Below are positions 1 through 11,510 of a stretch of DNA of 64,000 nt, in pieces. The translations under genes and the position numbers were made by a program. The notes beneath the pieces are model-generated. The model was not told where the DNA came from, searched no databases, and saw only the letters and a program-made list of their open reading frames with translations. Each line of letters begins with the position of its first letter. Positions within the stretch are counted from its first letter, which is position 1. The stretch is from Sthenelais limicola (lineage: Eukaryota > Annelida > Polychaeta > Phyllodocida > Sigalionidae): contig OW804095.1 in assembly GCA_942159475.1 (NCBI GenBank), positions 154,379,145 to 154,443,144 of the forward strand, written 5' to 3'.

Positions 1-106
1 TTAGTTTGTGGAAATATTCCAACTAGAAGAAAAGTTACAGCCAGAAAACGATTCAGTAATGGTAATGGCAATGGCAGCGGCAAGGGTCACATGGCATTGA
101 TCCTGT
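1..106 (-). CDS. possible terminal exon of the SAMD3-like gene
   Basis: An acceptor (aacag) at 107-112 would continue the phase-2 reading frame from the exon ending at 153 and reach a TAA at 3-1. The polypyrimidine tract is poor. The encoded peptide is low in complexity (runs of Ala, Ile and Thr) and does not resemble the Leu/Lys-rich ending I expect for this family. It is either a diverged last exon or intron sequence. Confidence 0.25.
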
Positions 107-152
107 CTGTTCAGGGACATTTTCTTGGTAGATATAATTATTGTATACATAC

Positions 153-3100
153 CTCTGGAACAGGTCCATTGTAGCCCCGGTCTTCTCATGGTACTGGCAA
201 TTCAGGAGAAAATGTAGGGAGAACAGCATGGAAATGGCAGCTGGGAACCCGCTGATATTGTCGTTGGTCACGTGGCCATCAGCTACAACCATGTACCGTA
301 CAGCGGTTAGGGGTGAACTGCCTGCAAATGAGATTTAATATATGAGTTACATGTCAAACAGACAGAACCATTATATTGTTGGCTTTACAATTCTATATAA
401 GTTCTTCTTTCCTTCTAATTTCTACATTCCATTGAATTTTAGTGACATCACAAGCAAGGCACTTAAAATTTTAAACTACTGGTTCACTCTTAATACATGC
501 ACAGCTGAATCATATTCATAATGAATCATAGGCACGTCGTCCCAAAACCGCGTCGGCCCAAGCCCCGTCGGCCCACCTATATCTGCCTATTATCAAATCA
601 CATATCAATTCAAATGCACAACTTACCACAATAGAAAAGTGCTGGTGTAGCAGGTGCTGATGACTTTATATCATTTGCTGAGTCAGTCGTCTGCAATATC
701 ACAATGATTATTTAATTAGATGTTTGATTTTTCTCTTGTGTATCTATCACTTATCATCAAGGAAATATGCCTAAAATACCAGTTTGTGGGCATGCATATA
801 TCAATAGACATTGTTTATACTAGAGAAGCAGATTTTTTCAGGGACAAGGCACTTTAAATTGCATGATGTATTTCAATGACATACATTTTCATGGACACAT
901 ACTCATTTCCATACATTGACTTATATACCAAAATGTTTCATGTTATAAAACTTACATTCGCTTGGATGAGGATTTCCTCTGTGTTTTCCTCAAAGTATGC
1001 CGCAGTCAACAGGAACAGCCCGGCGAACTGTGGAGCACTACTGCCGACTTTGGCCACTGCCTCTTCAATTGCGCAACTGAAAATGTTAAATGTTACAATT
1101 CAATTACATTTACAGAATTAATATTTAATTACACACTGCCTTTTATTACTACTAATATTCGATTATTATTTATGTTGTTATTCCACTAGAGTTTGACAAC
1201 AACAAGCTACTCCTATAGTTTTAGTTATTCAACTATAATGAGTTTTACTTTGGCTTCTATGGTTTTTCCTATTCTACTAGAATGCCTTTTACCGACCTCT
1301 ATATATGACAGAGATGCAAACACTATTATATGTGCATGGTACCTACATCAGGGATCTCATCTTCTTGTTCCTTTGATCCGCCTCAAAATATTTCAACATC
1401 TGGCTGCCAGCTCGCTCATAGGTGGACATGACATTAGTCATAAAATCCTGGCCGGTCAAAAGTTGGCTGTGCAGTAGGCTGCCCTCCATTGTCAACAAGG
1501 TGGGCCATCTCTCAGCTACCACAGCAGCTAATGCACCTGGAAACATAATAGAATACAGCAAGTCAGATGAGGTGTGTTTTCTAATAGATATATAATTTTA
1601 CATGAATATTGTCTAATTGATTACAGTTATGCTAACGTATTAATTATTTGTTATCTTCTCCCTTGAGCATTTGAAACTATATATATACATTTTCTGAGTA
1701 AATGTTCTGGGTTAATTCCTCACCATCATTTATTTCTTTTCTTTGCTGCCAGTAAGTCGCCTCCTGCAACATGCTCATCTCTGATGTCATTGATGCACCA
1801 TTACTGGAACTGTGGAGTGCCAGTAGTTCGTTTCTCTTTGACTCCATTGAGACACGAGTCTCCCCAGTTGGCATTGAATCATCTTCCCAACGAATACATC
1901 CATGCCTGTAAAGAAGCATTACATTATAGTTGCGATCTAATTAAAGTATTCACTTAGACCCTATATGTATAAATGGTCGATCACTATGAACTGAGGGCCA
2001 GTGTAAAATATTGTTATCCATTCAATCTATATTATTGTTGTCATTAAGAAAATACAGATCTTTGAAGAATGAGAAGCCCCAAGAATTCGCTCATAACATT
2101 CAGGCAAGTAGTGGCATTGAAAATCAGTCATATACTATGAATGACATCACTTCAGATCGAATATATTAAATTATTCTTGCATTACACATTAAATATATTA
2201 AGCTTATTATTATTATGATTCTTACTTGTCAGTCCTTCTTTTGGGCTGCGATACACTCTTCTCAGCTCCCGCGCTGGTCTCAGCTTCTGCGCTGGTCAAT
2301 GGCTGCTTCCTCTTTCGGGGGGCCCGAGACCTCCTGATTATGTTGTCATACCTGTTGACGAGCTGTCGCTTCAGGCCTGACACACCATCCCCCATCACCT
2401 CCCCCAAAATCGTGTCCAGCAGACAAGGGAACCTTGTGCACAGATTGGCGGCCACAATCTCCAGTTGTGCAGCTTTGGGATGAGGTTCAATCTGTGGGAG
2501 AAACAAAACATCTTATATTTTCTTGTCAAAATTCAGCACTCTCCGACATAACCATTCATCGATAGTGTGCATGTGGTAAAGCATGCTCTTCATATAGTAT
2601 ATACACATTCTTTGTGTCATGGTTTTGAATAATTTAATTGAACATCATTACTATTACCATGACAGTCATTTTTACCTAAACCAAAGTTATAATTTGACTA
2701 TTCAAAAAAGTATTAACATTGTATATATTCAATTAAATTCAACTAATTCTTTAAAAGGTAAAAGGTAGTGAACTTATCCGGAGATCTGTTTCAGTTAATG
2801 CCTTCTTGTTAATCTTATCTTATATCAAGTGAACTATACAAAATCTAGTAATTTTCTCATGATATTGCCAGCTACACCAACCTCAATAATCTCATCCATT
2901 ACGTTGCGCACCATGGCACATCGCATCTTGTGGGTTATAGTCCCGGAAGTCAGGGGCCCTAGGTGTGGGTGCCTGATCTTGGGACTGAAGTCAATATACC
3001 AGGGTTTGCCCAGAGCCAACTGGGTCGATTTGACTGGAGCGGTAGTAGGGGTAGATGTCATGTCACCTTCTTCTGACTCGTTTGACGAAAACAGAGATTG

Positions 3101-3587
3101 GTCTTGCGATGCACAGGAAGAAGGGCTGACTGGTGTAGTGATGGCGTTAATTGCACTTTGTACTCTCCTGTTTTCCAGTTCTACAGCGATCTCTGCAGAA
3201 AATATCAAATGTCAAATTAGCTATGATCATACTAATCTCTGATATTTCACAATCAACAATTAATTTCATTTGATATATACCTTGCTTTGTTACCATTTCC
3301 ACTAATGCCACATACTTCATCCCTCCCTACATAAAGTTTGTGTGCAAAATTCAGTCACAAATTCAATAATATATAGCATATTTCTTACTTGTTGCTTCAG
3401 CAATTAGCCGCATGCTCTGAATAGGACTCAGAATTGTTTTGAGTTCCTCAAGCTTCACGAACTGTATGTCGCCGGCATCGATGATACCATACTCAACCAT
3501 TAAGAGCTTGTCCAGCAGGAGCCATTTCTCGTTGGACAGGTTCCCAATGATGGTTCTTATTGCTGTTTGCACAGCTGGCGGTAGCAT
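153..3587 (-). CDS. SAMD3-like multi-exon gene, 3' end unresolved
   Basis: Eight minus-strand exons join in frame at GT-AG junctions: 3588-3389, 3192-2882, 2491-2226, 1905-1724, 1536-1347, 1076-956, 690-627 and 321-153. The phases agree at every junction (1, 0, 2, 1, 2, 0, 1). The ATG at 3587 lies one base inside the first exon and I take it as the start. From memory of the family, the order fits proteins annotated 'sterile alpha motif domain-containing protein 3-like': an N-terminal helical SAM-like part (LPPAVQTAI..., ...LSPIQSMRLI), a Ser/Thr-rich linker, a helical block with the FPCLLD and QLVNRYDNI motifs, an ERWPTL block, and a C-terminal VVADGHVTND...FPAAISMLFSL segment. Its biochemical role is unknown to me. 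The donor after exon 2 (gttggt) is weak. A last exon at 106-1 would be in frame and stop at position 1, but it does not look like the family's usual C terminus, so the gene may continue outside the window. Confidence 0.72.
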
Positions 3588-3588
3588 C

Positions 3589-4444
3589 CTAAAAGAAAAT
3601 ATGAAAACATTGAAATAATATGTATGCAATAATATGGCCAATAAATATTGTATAATGCTGCATACTTCAGGAGTCTATACTTGAGTACTCTATCATGCGC
3701 TACAATAAGCAGCCAGTTGCCATTTTTTAAAGTGGTTATTACTGGGGGAGGGCTGTACATGGGTCCTATAGATTAAACAATCTAGCCTATACCACAAGAC
3801 AATAAGACACCTTCTAATAGCATCCAAAAGTATAATCACTAAAATTCTAGTATCTGACTGAGTTGTGGGAAACCATCTGCCCTCGTATCAATGTCATATA
3901 AACCTATCTTTGCAAATTTGGATCATAAGTATGGCTCAGGGTGGCACATACAATTGTAGATGTCCGGGGAGCAGGGACACCTAATAATTACTCTATTCTT
4001 ACTATTATATCTATTTGGAAATTTCCACTTTGCTGAAAATTATCATATATAAATCACAACACAAAACTAAGCTCTACAGTTACTCGCCATCCAAATCCAC
4101 TTTATTTACAATAATGTATAATGCAGTTGTATATCGGTGTAGTTTCAAACAAAACCGCACTCTTCACACCTGATACATTTCCCAAAGTTCAATATAAAGA
4201 GGTACACAGTGCACAATCACAAGTGCTTCTTAAGCTACTCATCCGAATCAACAGTATACACATTAACAGGGTAAGTTAGAAATCTTTGACTATTATAACC
4301 TCACAAAAAGCTCTTAAATAAATAAGGCCTAATGATTGAACATAGGTATAAATTCTACATTCTGTTACTGATAATCAACATGTTTATGCAGTATAAACAA
4401 GCAAAATACATTACTAATATATATACTAAAGTCCATGGGTCGAC
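3589..4444. other. interval between the two minus-strand genes
   Basis: No supported coding exon was found. On the minus strand this interval must hold the 3' UTR of the upstream zinc-finger gene and the promoter or 5' leader of the SAMD3-like gene. The upstream gene has an AATAAA at 4106-4101 (minus), about 340 bases after its stop. I see no clear TATA box before 3588. Confidence 0.5.
4101..4106 (-). terminator. polyadenylation signal AATAAA for the C2H2/DDE gene
   Basis: An AATAAA hexamer on the minus strand lies about 340 bases past the stop codon at 4445, in AT-rich sequence. It is the nearest canonical signal I noticed downstream of the gene. Confidence 0.4.
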
Positions 4445-7400
4445 TCAGAACAATGTCATATCTCGATGAGGTGGGGCATGCTTAAGAACAAGAAAACAAC
4501 AATGGTCGACTTTATACACATCCAAAGACCAGGGATCGAAGAGGTCTTCCAGGGGAGCACAAATTGTTCTTTCGACTTCATCACACATGTAATATAAGTT
4601 CAAATCAAAGTCCAGTTCAACACGATGTACTTGGCAGACAAAAAAACATTTCTTTCCAGCTGTTACAATAAGAACAATTTGACCAACTGTTGTCAGACCC
4701 TCCTTTGTTGCGCTTGTCAATAGACACTGATCTTTGGTGTAGTCTATTCCACAACACGTAACTTTCTCAACAGTTTGCAGTGGTCCAAACTGTGTTTCTA
4801 CGGACCCAAGCGCTGTCTGTACCTCTGCTGAAAACAGGTTTGCGTGGAAGTCTTTGCGCTCCCCAACAACGATCTCCTCATTAAACATATCTCCTGACTG
4901 CAAGTAGGATTGCAGGAGCTGGTGCTTGTTTGCCAGTGTCGATGTTACGTTCTTGACATTGTGTGCTGCCTTTGCAATTCGTTTGAAGTAACTATGTTTA
5001 GACTCAAAACGCATTGTCCAAACTCTTATCAGGGGCCCAAACTGGAGAATAAGTTCTGGGTAGTGGGTAAGGTAGTGGTGTTTGGGGCGAAGACGGACGT
5101 CTGGGAACAACTCCTGGCGTTCAAGGAGATAGTCCTTGATGGCGATGTCCAGTTCAGCGATTTGTTCTTGTGTTATGACAGGAGCCATCACCAACTGACA
5201 TATCTCCCTGAGCAGGAGCATCAGTTGCCATGCTCTATTGTTAGCATCAGGGATGAGGTGGCCAACAATCAGAGGGAAAAATCTGACAAACTGGGCATTT
5301 TCCATTGCCTGGCCCCCTAACTTTCGTCCAGCCACATGAACAATAGATGGTATCGAGTTCCGGTCACTCACTTTGAACCGGAACCTCTTAATCAGGCGGT
5401 TGAGCTTGTCGAAGGTGAAACAACCACTGTCTTTTACAAGATACTCGATGAAAAGAAACATGTCATAATTCACCACACCCTCAAACAAATCGTGTGCCAG
5501 GCATGGAGGCAAACCTGGGTTGCACACATGATAGTGTGTGAGTTCATTGAGGACCGATTCCCGCTTAACCCCTTTTGCCCAGCCAACTTCTTCTTCCTGC
5601 ACGGTCGCCACATTTTCTGCATGGGACTCTGGTGTACGGACATCACCTTTGAACAGAGGGTCTTCATGGAACTGGGCTGTAGTCACCTCACAGAAACGAC
5701 AGAAGTAAGTAGAGTTGAAACTTTCGATGAATCCAGCGACTTGGTGGGCTCCAAGGTTATCTCCTGATACACCAGCAACATACACTTTACGAACCTCCCC
5801 ATTAACGTTGATTCCATTTTGATTAACTTTATTCAGCATGCTGACCAGAGGTTTAAGGATAGCGTCCATACCAAATGTTTTAATGTGCGACTCTTTAACA
5901 AGCAATGCTAACTGAAGATGGTCAATCAAAGATCGGAATTTGGGTGGGATGTTCAGGAGCGTGAAGTAGACAGCATATACCTTGTGCTTTCCACGCCCTG
6001 ATCCCAGAGGGTTAAGGATCTCGAAACCATCTTGGTACAGTAGTATATCGAGGGAAGGTTGGCCTGATGTCTTGCATTTCATTGCCTTGTATACCCTTCC
6101 ATCTGACACATCTCTGAGGGCACCATCAGTTGAAGAATGTGTATCGCAGTATTTGAGAAAACCAGGATTCGAAACAAGGACAGAGAGAGTTTTTTCGATT
6201 GGTACCAGGCTGACATAGCATGCTTCCTGTTGATCATCGAAGCCTAGAAAGACACTTTCAGCCTCAACATACTGGAAATTTTCTTTGTAGTAGCGGACAC
6301 GCTGCTTCTGGGTGCTGAAATGCATGTTGTTGAGTGCAAGCATTTTGTTCCCACCCTCTGCAGCTTCCATCACCGACTTTCTGGCATTCTCACTGATGTC
6401 CGTCTTAGCCATAGCTCGTTTCAGTCTTAGGTCCAGGCAGTCATTTCCAACTTTCGTAACAACTGACAGTTCATCAACAACAATCTGAATAGTTGAAATG
6501 GGGACAATATGCTTCGATTCGAGCTTCATGTAGAACATCGCTAGGCTTCGACCAAGCAGCACCTCCTCAACCTCGTCGTAATCGTCAAGATCATCTTCTA
6601 CAACATCAATACCGGGGTCATCATCATCATCAACTAGAGGTTCACACATGTCGACTTCTTCAGGGGCCTCTTCTGGGATCGGATTCACATAGTTGCTGGG
6701 CTTGAAGTCTTTGATAATGTACTTGCCATGACAGCGACTTATATGACTCCGGAACGAAGAATCATTCTGGTACATTCCGTTGCAATCAATGAATGGACAC
6801 TGCACACACTGACCTTCCTTCAAATGGTTTCTGAGGTGGAGTATATAGTTCTTAGAGTCTTTCAGTCTCTCCCCACAGAATGTCTGGTTGCACAGGAACA
6901 CTTGGTCGCACATCGTTCCAACTGTGTCAATTTCGTCTTCCCGAGAACGCTTGTAGAGGGCATGGTGACGCTGGAAGTGGCTCCGAAGAGATTCATGTGT
7001 GTTCACTGTAACTTGACAGTCACTGTACGGACAGACATATCGCATTCCTACATCATTACGGTGAAGGACAACGTGTTTGATGTACCTTGCATTTGTTGAG
7101 GCTTGGTAATAACATTGTGAGCATTTCAGGAACCTGTTGATTAACAATGAGTCAGTTCATGTTGTTCATGTTGTTCTGGCATATCCCATCAATTATAAAA
7201 CAAACAACTAAACTTGTTATTATTGTAATGTTTATTTCTGAATCAGTGCTACAATTAATATTTCCTTAAATACAAAAACAATATTCAAAAACTTATTTTC
7301 TGTGATAAAAAGGCAGGTCTTGGAAGATTTCACAAGTCAGGTATAAGGTATAACATGAGTGGAATAAATTGCGAGTGGGAGGTGGGTGGGGGCTCTCTGT

Positions 7401-7488
7401 TGACATCATACTTTTTGTATATTTTGATCCTATCAGGGTGGTATCAATATTGAAAACATAGTAATAATACTTACAAGGTTGGATCCAT
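4445..7488 (-). CDS. C2H2 zinc-finger protein with DDE-transposase-like core
   Basis: Two exons give a 900-aa protein. A coding piece of only 14 bases (7488-7475) starts at an ATG and encodes MDPT plus two bases of Leu. A 341-bp GT-AG intron follows, then exon 7133-4445. The large frame has no ATG of its own before the first finger, so the tiny exon supplies the start. Residues 9-141 hold about four C2H2-type fingers (for example C39, C44, H57, H62). An acidic linker follows (about 158-196, with a run of five Asp). The rest resembles a transposase-type catalytic region. Candidate carboxylates are D463 in SGDNLG, D553/E556 in HDLFEG and E715 in RFESKH, with an inserted Cys pair C483/C486 (FCRFC). 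I recall this arrangement from uncharacterised proteins of fish and invertebrates, often annotated only as C2H2-type. The frame is undamaged. The catalytic assignment is inference. Confidence 0.75.
7134..7474 (-). other. intron of the C2H2/DDE gene
   Basis: The donor gtaagt at 7474-7469 and the acceptor caacag ending at 7134 restore one frame from ATG GAT CCA ACC into the first zinc finger. The sequence is AT-rich with no other feature. Confidence 0.6.
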
Positions 7489-7518
7489 TGTTCCGCTGCG
7501 TCAGCAATGACCAGCAAG
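7489..7518 (-). other. 5' UTR part of the first recognised exon of the C2H2/DDE gene
   Basis: The acceptor sequence tttcaatttag immediately precedes 7518 on the minus strand, so the exon holding the ATG at 7488 appears to start at 7518. At least one further untranslated exon should therefore lie upstream (higher coordinates). No promoter was identified. Confidence 0.45.
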
Positions 7519-7644
7519 CTAAATTGAAAAGAAAAGATAAAATCACAATTAATCAGTGAATAAAATATACAGAGGTAATATAATGTGATACTGTATAGAG
7601 ATAGACATGGCTATCTATGTTCGATGTTACAAGTACACCACAAG

Positions 7645-7940
7645 TACCCTTCTTGTACATCAGAAGTACATCAGAAGTACATCAGAAGTACATCAGAAGT
7701 ACATCAGAAGTACATCAGAAGTACACATCACAAGTACACATCACAAGTACATCACAAGTACATCACAAGTACATCACAAGTACATCATAAGTACCCCTTC
7801 AAGTACATCATAAGTACCCCTTCAAGTACATCAGAAGTACATCAGAAGTACACATCAGAAGTACATCAGAAGTACATCACAAGTACATCACAAGTACATC
7901 ACAAGTACATCATAAGTACCCCTTCAAGTACCACCACACA
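7645..7940 (+). repeat. minisatellite, 10-bp unit AAGTACATCA
   Basis: About 28 copies of a 10-bp unit (AAGTACATCA with G/C/T variants at the end, plus AAGTACCCCTTC interruptions). The 10-bp period keeps long frames open in both directions, which explains the Tyr/Ser/Thr/His-rich open frames here. I do not regard them as genes. A second short array of CCTACATAGATA follows at about 7966-8012. Confidence 0.9.
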
Positions 7941-8024
7941 ACAACCACACCACCACCACAAGTACCACATACATAGATACCTACATAGATACCTACATAG
8001 ATACCTACATACCTAAAGGTCCCT

Positions 8025-8050
8025 ACACTAGTCTGCCGGACTAGTGGGAA
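8025..8050. repeat. inverted repeat CACTAGTC / GACTAGTG
   Basis: An 8-bp perfect stem separated by five bases (TGCCG) lies just after the 10-bp and 12-bp arrays. It could be a transposon end or a simple hairpin; no partner end was found. Confidence 0.4.
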
Positions 8051-8393
8051 TTTTGAGTTAGCCTGAACCGCTGCCACATCAAGGTCACGTTTCGTGAACC
8101 CGGCCCCATCGAGATTTCTCACAATCTTCAAAACTAGTACAAAATAACATTTTCCCATTTGGAACCATTTCATGAGAATCGACCATATGCACCCCCCTAC
8201 CCCCATTTGCTTTCCTCACAGCCCAATACTAACCATATGTCCAATTTTTGTAATAAAATAATGACAATGATTATTAGCCATTATGAAAGATATATGACCA
8301 GTCAAGTTATACATACAATCAAGCAAATGTTCTTTGTGTAGTCGTAGCTCCTATATCCCTGTCTCCTATGTTATTTGTAAGCCTAAATCTCCT

Positions 8394-8600
8394 ATGTCTG
8401 ATTCCGATCAAGGGAAGGTCCTTCCAGTACAACAACTCAAACTAATGTGCCCCCCCAACGCTGATCACCAGGCTATTTATAAGCGTCCCCCTGACGCACC
8501 AGCTGACGGATCAACTGACGCAACAACGGGCAGAACCATTGATGGCAAACACCAAATTGAGATCAAATTTTGGCAAGAGATCGTGCAGGAGCTCAATTAA
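8394..8600 (+). CDS. short ORF or terminal exon with polyA signal
   Basis: An open frame ends at TAA 8598-8600 and is followed 22 bases later by AATAAA (8623-8628), the layout of a 3' terminal exon. Starting at the ATG at 8394 it would encode 68 aa, with a hydrophilic Pro/Asp/Thr-rich middle (KRPPDAPADGSTD) and a short amphipathic C terminus (FWQEIVQELN). The ATG context is poor. The frame is also open upstream to an acceptor-like sequence (tttgtgtag, ending 8341), so it may instead be the last exon of a gene whose earlier exons I could not find. No homolog is recognised. Confidence 0.3.
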   Translation: MSDSDQGKVLPVQQLKLMCPPNADHQAIYKRPPDAPADGSTDATTGRTIDGKHQIEIKFWQEIVQELN

Positions 8601-8622
8601 GCTATGGAATCGACTAAATTGT

Positions 8623-8628
8623 TAATAA
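8623..8628 (+). terminator. polyadenylation signal AATAAA
   Basis: AATAAA 22 bases past the TAA of the short ORF at 8394-8600. It is meaningful only if that ORF is real. Confidence 0.35.
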
Positions 8629-8859
8629 ATGCAATATTCCTAAATATTTCTACTTTCGTTTACCGATTTCCGTAATAAAACATAATTTCGAACCGAATTC
8701 AAAATTCAAAATTCAAACAGGATGACATTTTAGACATTAAAAACATCAAATTACTCTAAGAATACACCTTTTTCAGTCGAACCAAGGGTAAAATATAACC
8801 AACTGGAACATCAGGGAACGTCCGCCATTCATTTAAAATAAAAAATCGTCAAATAATAT

Positions 8860-9960
8860 ATTTCCTCACGACCCAATACTAACCCTATATGTCCAATTTT
8901 CGTAATAAAACATAATTTCAAACCGAATTCAAAATTCAATTCCGACGAACATAATAATAATTTCGACATGAGACTTCATATCCAGATACTCAGGCTTGTT
9001 TTACATCGTACCAACTATATTTAAAATAATCAAATAAAGTAATTATTGTATAATAATTATTTTTCAATGAACCAACTGACTTGTACGACATAGGAATTAC
9101 AAATGGCTACCCTATCGAGATTAACATTGAAGTCTATGTGTAAAATTATCGATCATCTTAAAAGCACCCAAATCTCTTGAAAATCTAATAGCTAAAATGA
9201 AATCTAGCAATAATCCATTTAAATAAGACCTGGGTACATCGTATATTATATATTATCTTAAATAAATTGATTTTGTCTACATATCTCCAATTTTCGTAAT
9301 AAAACCTATTTTCGAAGCAATTTAAAAAGTCAATTTCCGACGGACATAATAATAATTTCGACATGAGACTTCATATCCAGATCGTCAGGCTCGTTTTACA
9401 TCGTACTAGCTAGATTTAAAACAATAAGAGACTATAATTAACCTGTAATAATTAATTTTCAATGTACCAGCTGGCTTCTACGTCATAAGAATTAAAAAAT
9501 GGCTACCCTTCAAAATTCAATTTCCGACGAACATAATAATAATTTTGCCATGAGACTTCATAGGCAGGTCATCAGGCTCGTTTTACATCGTACCAACTAT
9601 ATTTAAAACGATGAAATAAAGTAATTATTTAGGTACGACCATCGTGTGGCCATTTTCTAGCCTAAGAAAATCCGCCATTGACAAGGCTTAACATTGAAGT
9701 CTATGAGGAAAATTATCGATCACAAAAGCAATCTTAATAATTCAAATTCTGACGAACATAATGATATTTCTCTGCTGAGACTTTAAGAGGAGATGCTCAG
9801 ACCTGTTATACCTCGCACCAACTAGATTTAAAACAATGAAAGGAAATAATTAACTTGTAATAATTATTTTTCACCATTGTGTGGTCATAGGCTAGCCTAA
9901 AAAATCCGCCATTGACAAGGCAGTCATGTTAACACTGAAGTCTATGGGGAAACATTTGGA
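8860..9960. repeat. AT-rich degenerate repeat, about four copies
   Basis: A unit of roughly 90 bp recurs near 8940, 9340, 9520 and 9745. It contains CCGACGAACATAATAATAAT, then GAGACTTCATA, CAGGCTCGTTTTACATCGTA and a TTTAAAA-rich end. Spacing is irregular (about 400, 180 and 225 bp), so it is dispersed or nested rather than a clean tandem array. A second motif (ATTCAAAATTCAA and GTAATAAAAC) recurs with it from 8640. No ORF crosses it. Confidence 0.65.
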
Positions 9961-10920
9961 AATCGAACATCGTCGTAAATAAACAATCTCAGAACCATTT
10001 ATGACCACCAGCATTCAAATCGTGGCAAAACACATCATATGTACTAAGTTTGAAACCAATATTCTCGATATTTCCACCGTTTGGAAGAAAAAATTATCCT
10101 CTGAGTGAACGTCGTCGAATATCGCTTCAATATGGCCGTCTATGGGCATGACATTTTGAACATGAAAACATCAAATTACTCGAAGAATATACCGTTTTCA
10201 GTCAAACTAAGGGCATGATATCTCCGATTGCAACCTCCGAGAAGGTTTGTCATCCATTTAAAAGCAAAAATATGTAAAAATCTCCAAATATTCCATTCAG
10301 ACATATCTCTATGTTAATCCTATGGGGGAAACCCACGTCGTAGCTGGCATCGTTATTTTACTTAATATTCATCTAAACTTTTGCAAAAACATTTAATATG
10401 ACGGGACTTAACGCCTGAACAAAATATCCAGCGTGAAACAAACACGTTCCCATTTATTTTAGCTAATTTTCGGTGTACAAATTCGTCATTTGCAAATCCG
10501 AAAAGGGTCCGCCATCTTGGCATCTTGACGCATACCTTTAACATAGGCAAGCCAAATTTGAAACAGAATTATCCCTTAAAATGTCGAATTTAGAACATCT
10601 GAATCGGCTATAATGTTTATTTGGACCCTTGAATGGGTCTGAGATATTCATATTAAAACAATTTTGCATAATTTCTGAGAAAACGGCCGTCCTTCCTATG
10701 TGATTGAATGCCTGATTGAATGCCTGATTGAATGCCGCGTCACTGCTCCACATTTTCACTGTTTTCTCTTGAAATACACAATATTTTTTGTTCCAAAACA
10801 TGTTAAATATTCTTTTTAATGAAAAGAGGCCTAAATATACCTTCAAAAACGATTTTAAAGCCCGTTTTAAGTTAAGTTTCAAACAGTAGTTCCAAGATGC
10901 CCACTAGGGGATCACTCTGG
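9961..10920. other. AT-rich stretch without a recognised gene
   Basis: No spliced or continuous coding signal that I trust. It contains a short tandem duplication (TGATTGAATGCC three times near 10703-10735) and echoes of the preceding repeat. Open frames on the minus strand (10362-10882) lack supporting splice, Kozak or polyA context. Confidence 0.5.
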
Positions 10921-10928
10921 TATAAAAG
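10921..10928 (+). promoter_or_regulatory. TATA box of an orphan promoter
   Basis: TATAAAAG is followed about 25-30 bases later by an initiator-like CATTCATTAGT. The motif pair and spacing look like a core promoter. The transcribed sequence (10950-11510) has no long ORF; the first ATG (10984) gives only 13 codons. It could drive a non-coding RNA, a gene with a distant coding exon, or be part of a degraded LTR. Confidence 0.4.
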
Positions 10929-10949
10929 AGCCTCCTGCTCCAGCCCATT

Positions 10950-11510
10950 CATTAGTGCATAGGATCTTGGTCTAGGAGGAGCTATGACCATTTTTCTCAG
11001 ATTTTGCCTGGGACACCCCACCTGAGCTGCCATCAGAGCCTGATCAACTGTTATTTGCCTTGCATATCTGTGCTGTGTCTGATTTATTTCAGATTCATCA
11101 ACATTTCTTCTAGTTTCAAAGGAGTTTCAACACATTTGCCTGGGTCGACTGAATTGGTTCTCTTCAATACTACATTGGTACAATGGTAGTGGTTCAATTT
11201 CACCTATTTGGACTTCAACAATGGTTCTCACGGATTCTTCACTTCTTATCACCACACTGGATATTGTGCTGTGTTTCCTTTTCAGGAATTTTGTGCCAAG
11301 GAATCCATGTTAACCTGGATGGAACTTATTGTTGAGGAATACTCCATGAATACCTGGAGTGGACTACTGTGATATTGTGTTTCTGTTTTTAGCAAGCTCT
11401 ATTGAGCTTCAAGGGAGCTAGGAGATTCAAACCTGGATTAATTTGGAAGCATAAGTTCTTAACGAAAAATGCTGGATCACCAAAATTTGTAAGTTAACTC
11501 TAAAATTCGC
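10950..11510 (+). other. less AT-rich, non-repetitive stretch downstream of the orphan promoter
   Basis: This is one of the few non-duplicated stretches between 8 and 20 kb. It has several acceptor-like pyrimidine tracts (for example before tttcag at 11080 and 11283) and a donor-like GTAAGT at 11490. No frame is convincingly coding. Confidence 0.3.

Noticed and set aside
4910..5767. Plus-strand frames of 136 and 143 codons
   Set aside because: Shadows of the 900-aa minus-strand gene, whose frame carries the zinc-finger and DDE-like motifs.
7585..8016. 143-codon Tyr/Ser/His-rich open frame
   Set aside because: It is the translation of the 10-bp AAGTACATCA minisatellite, which rarely generates stops; no gene signals.
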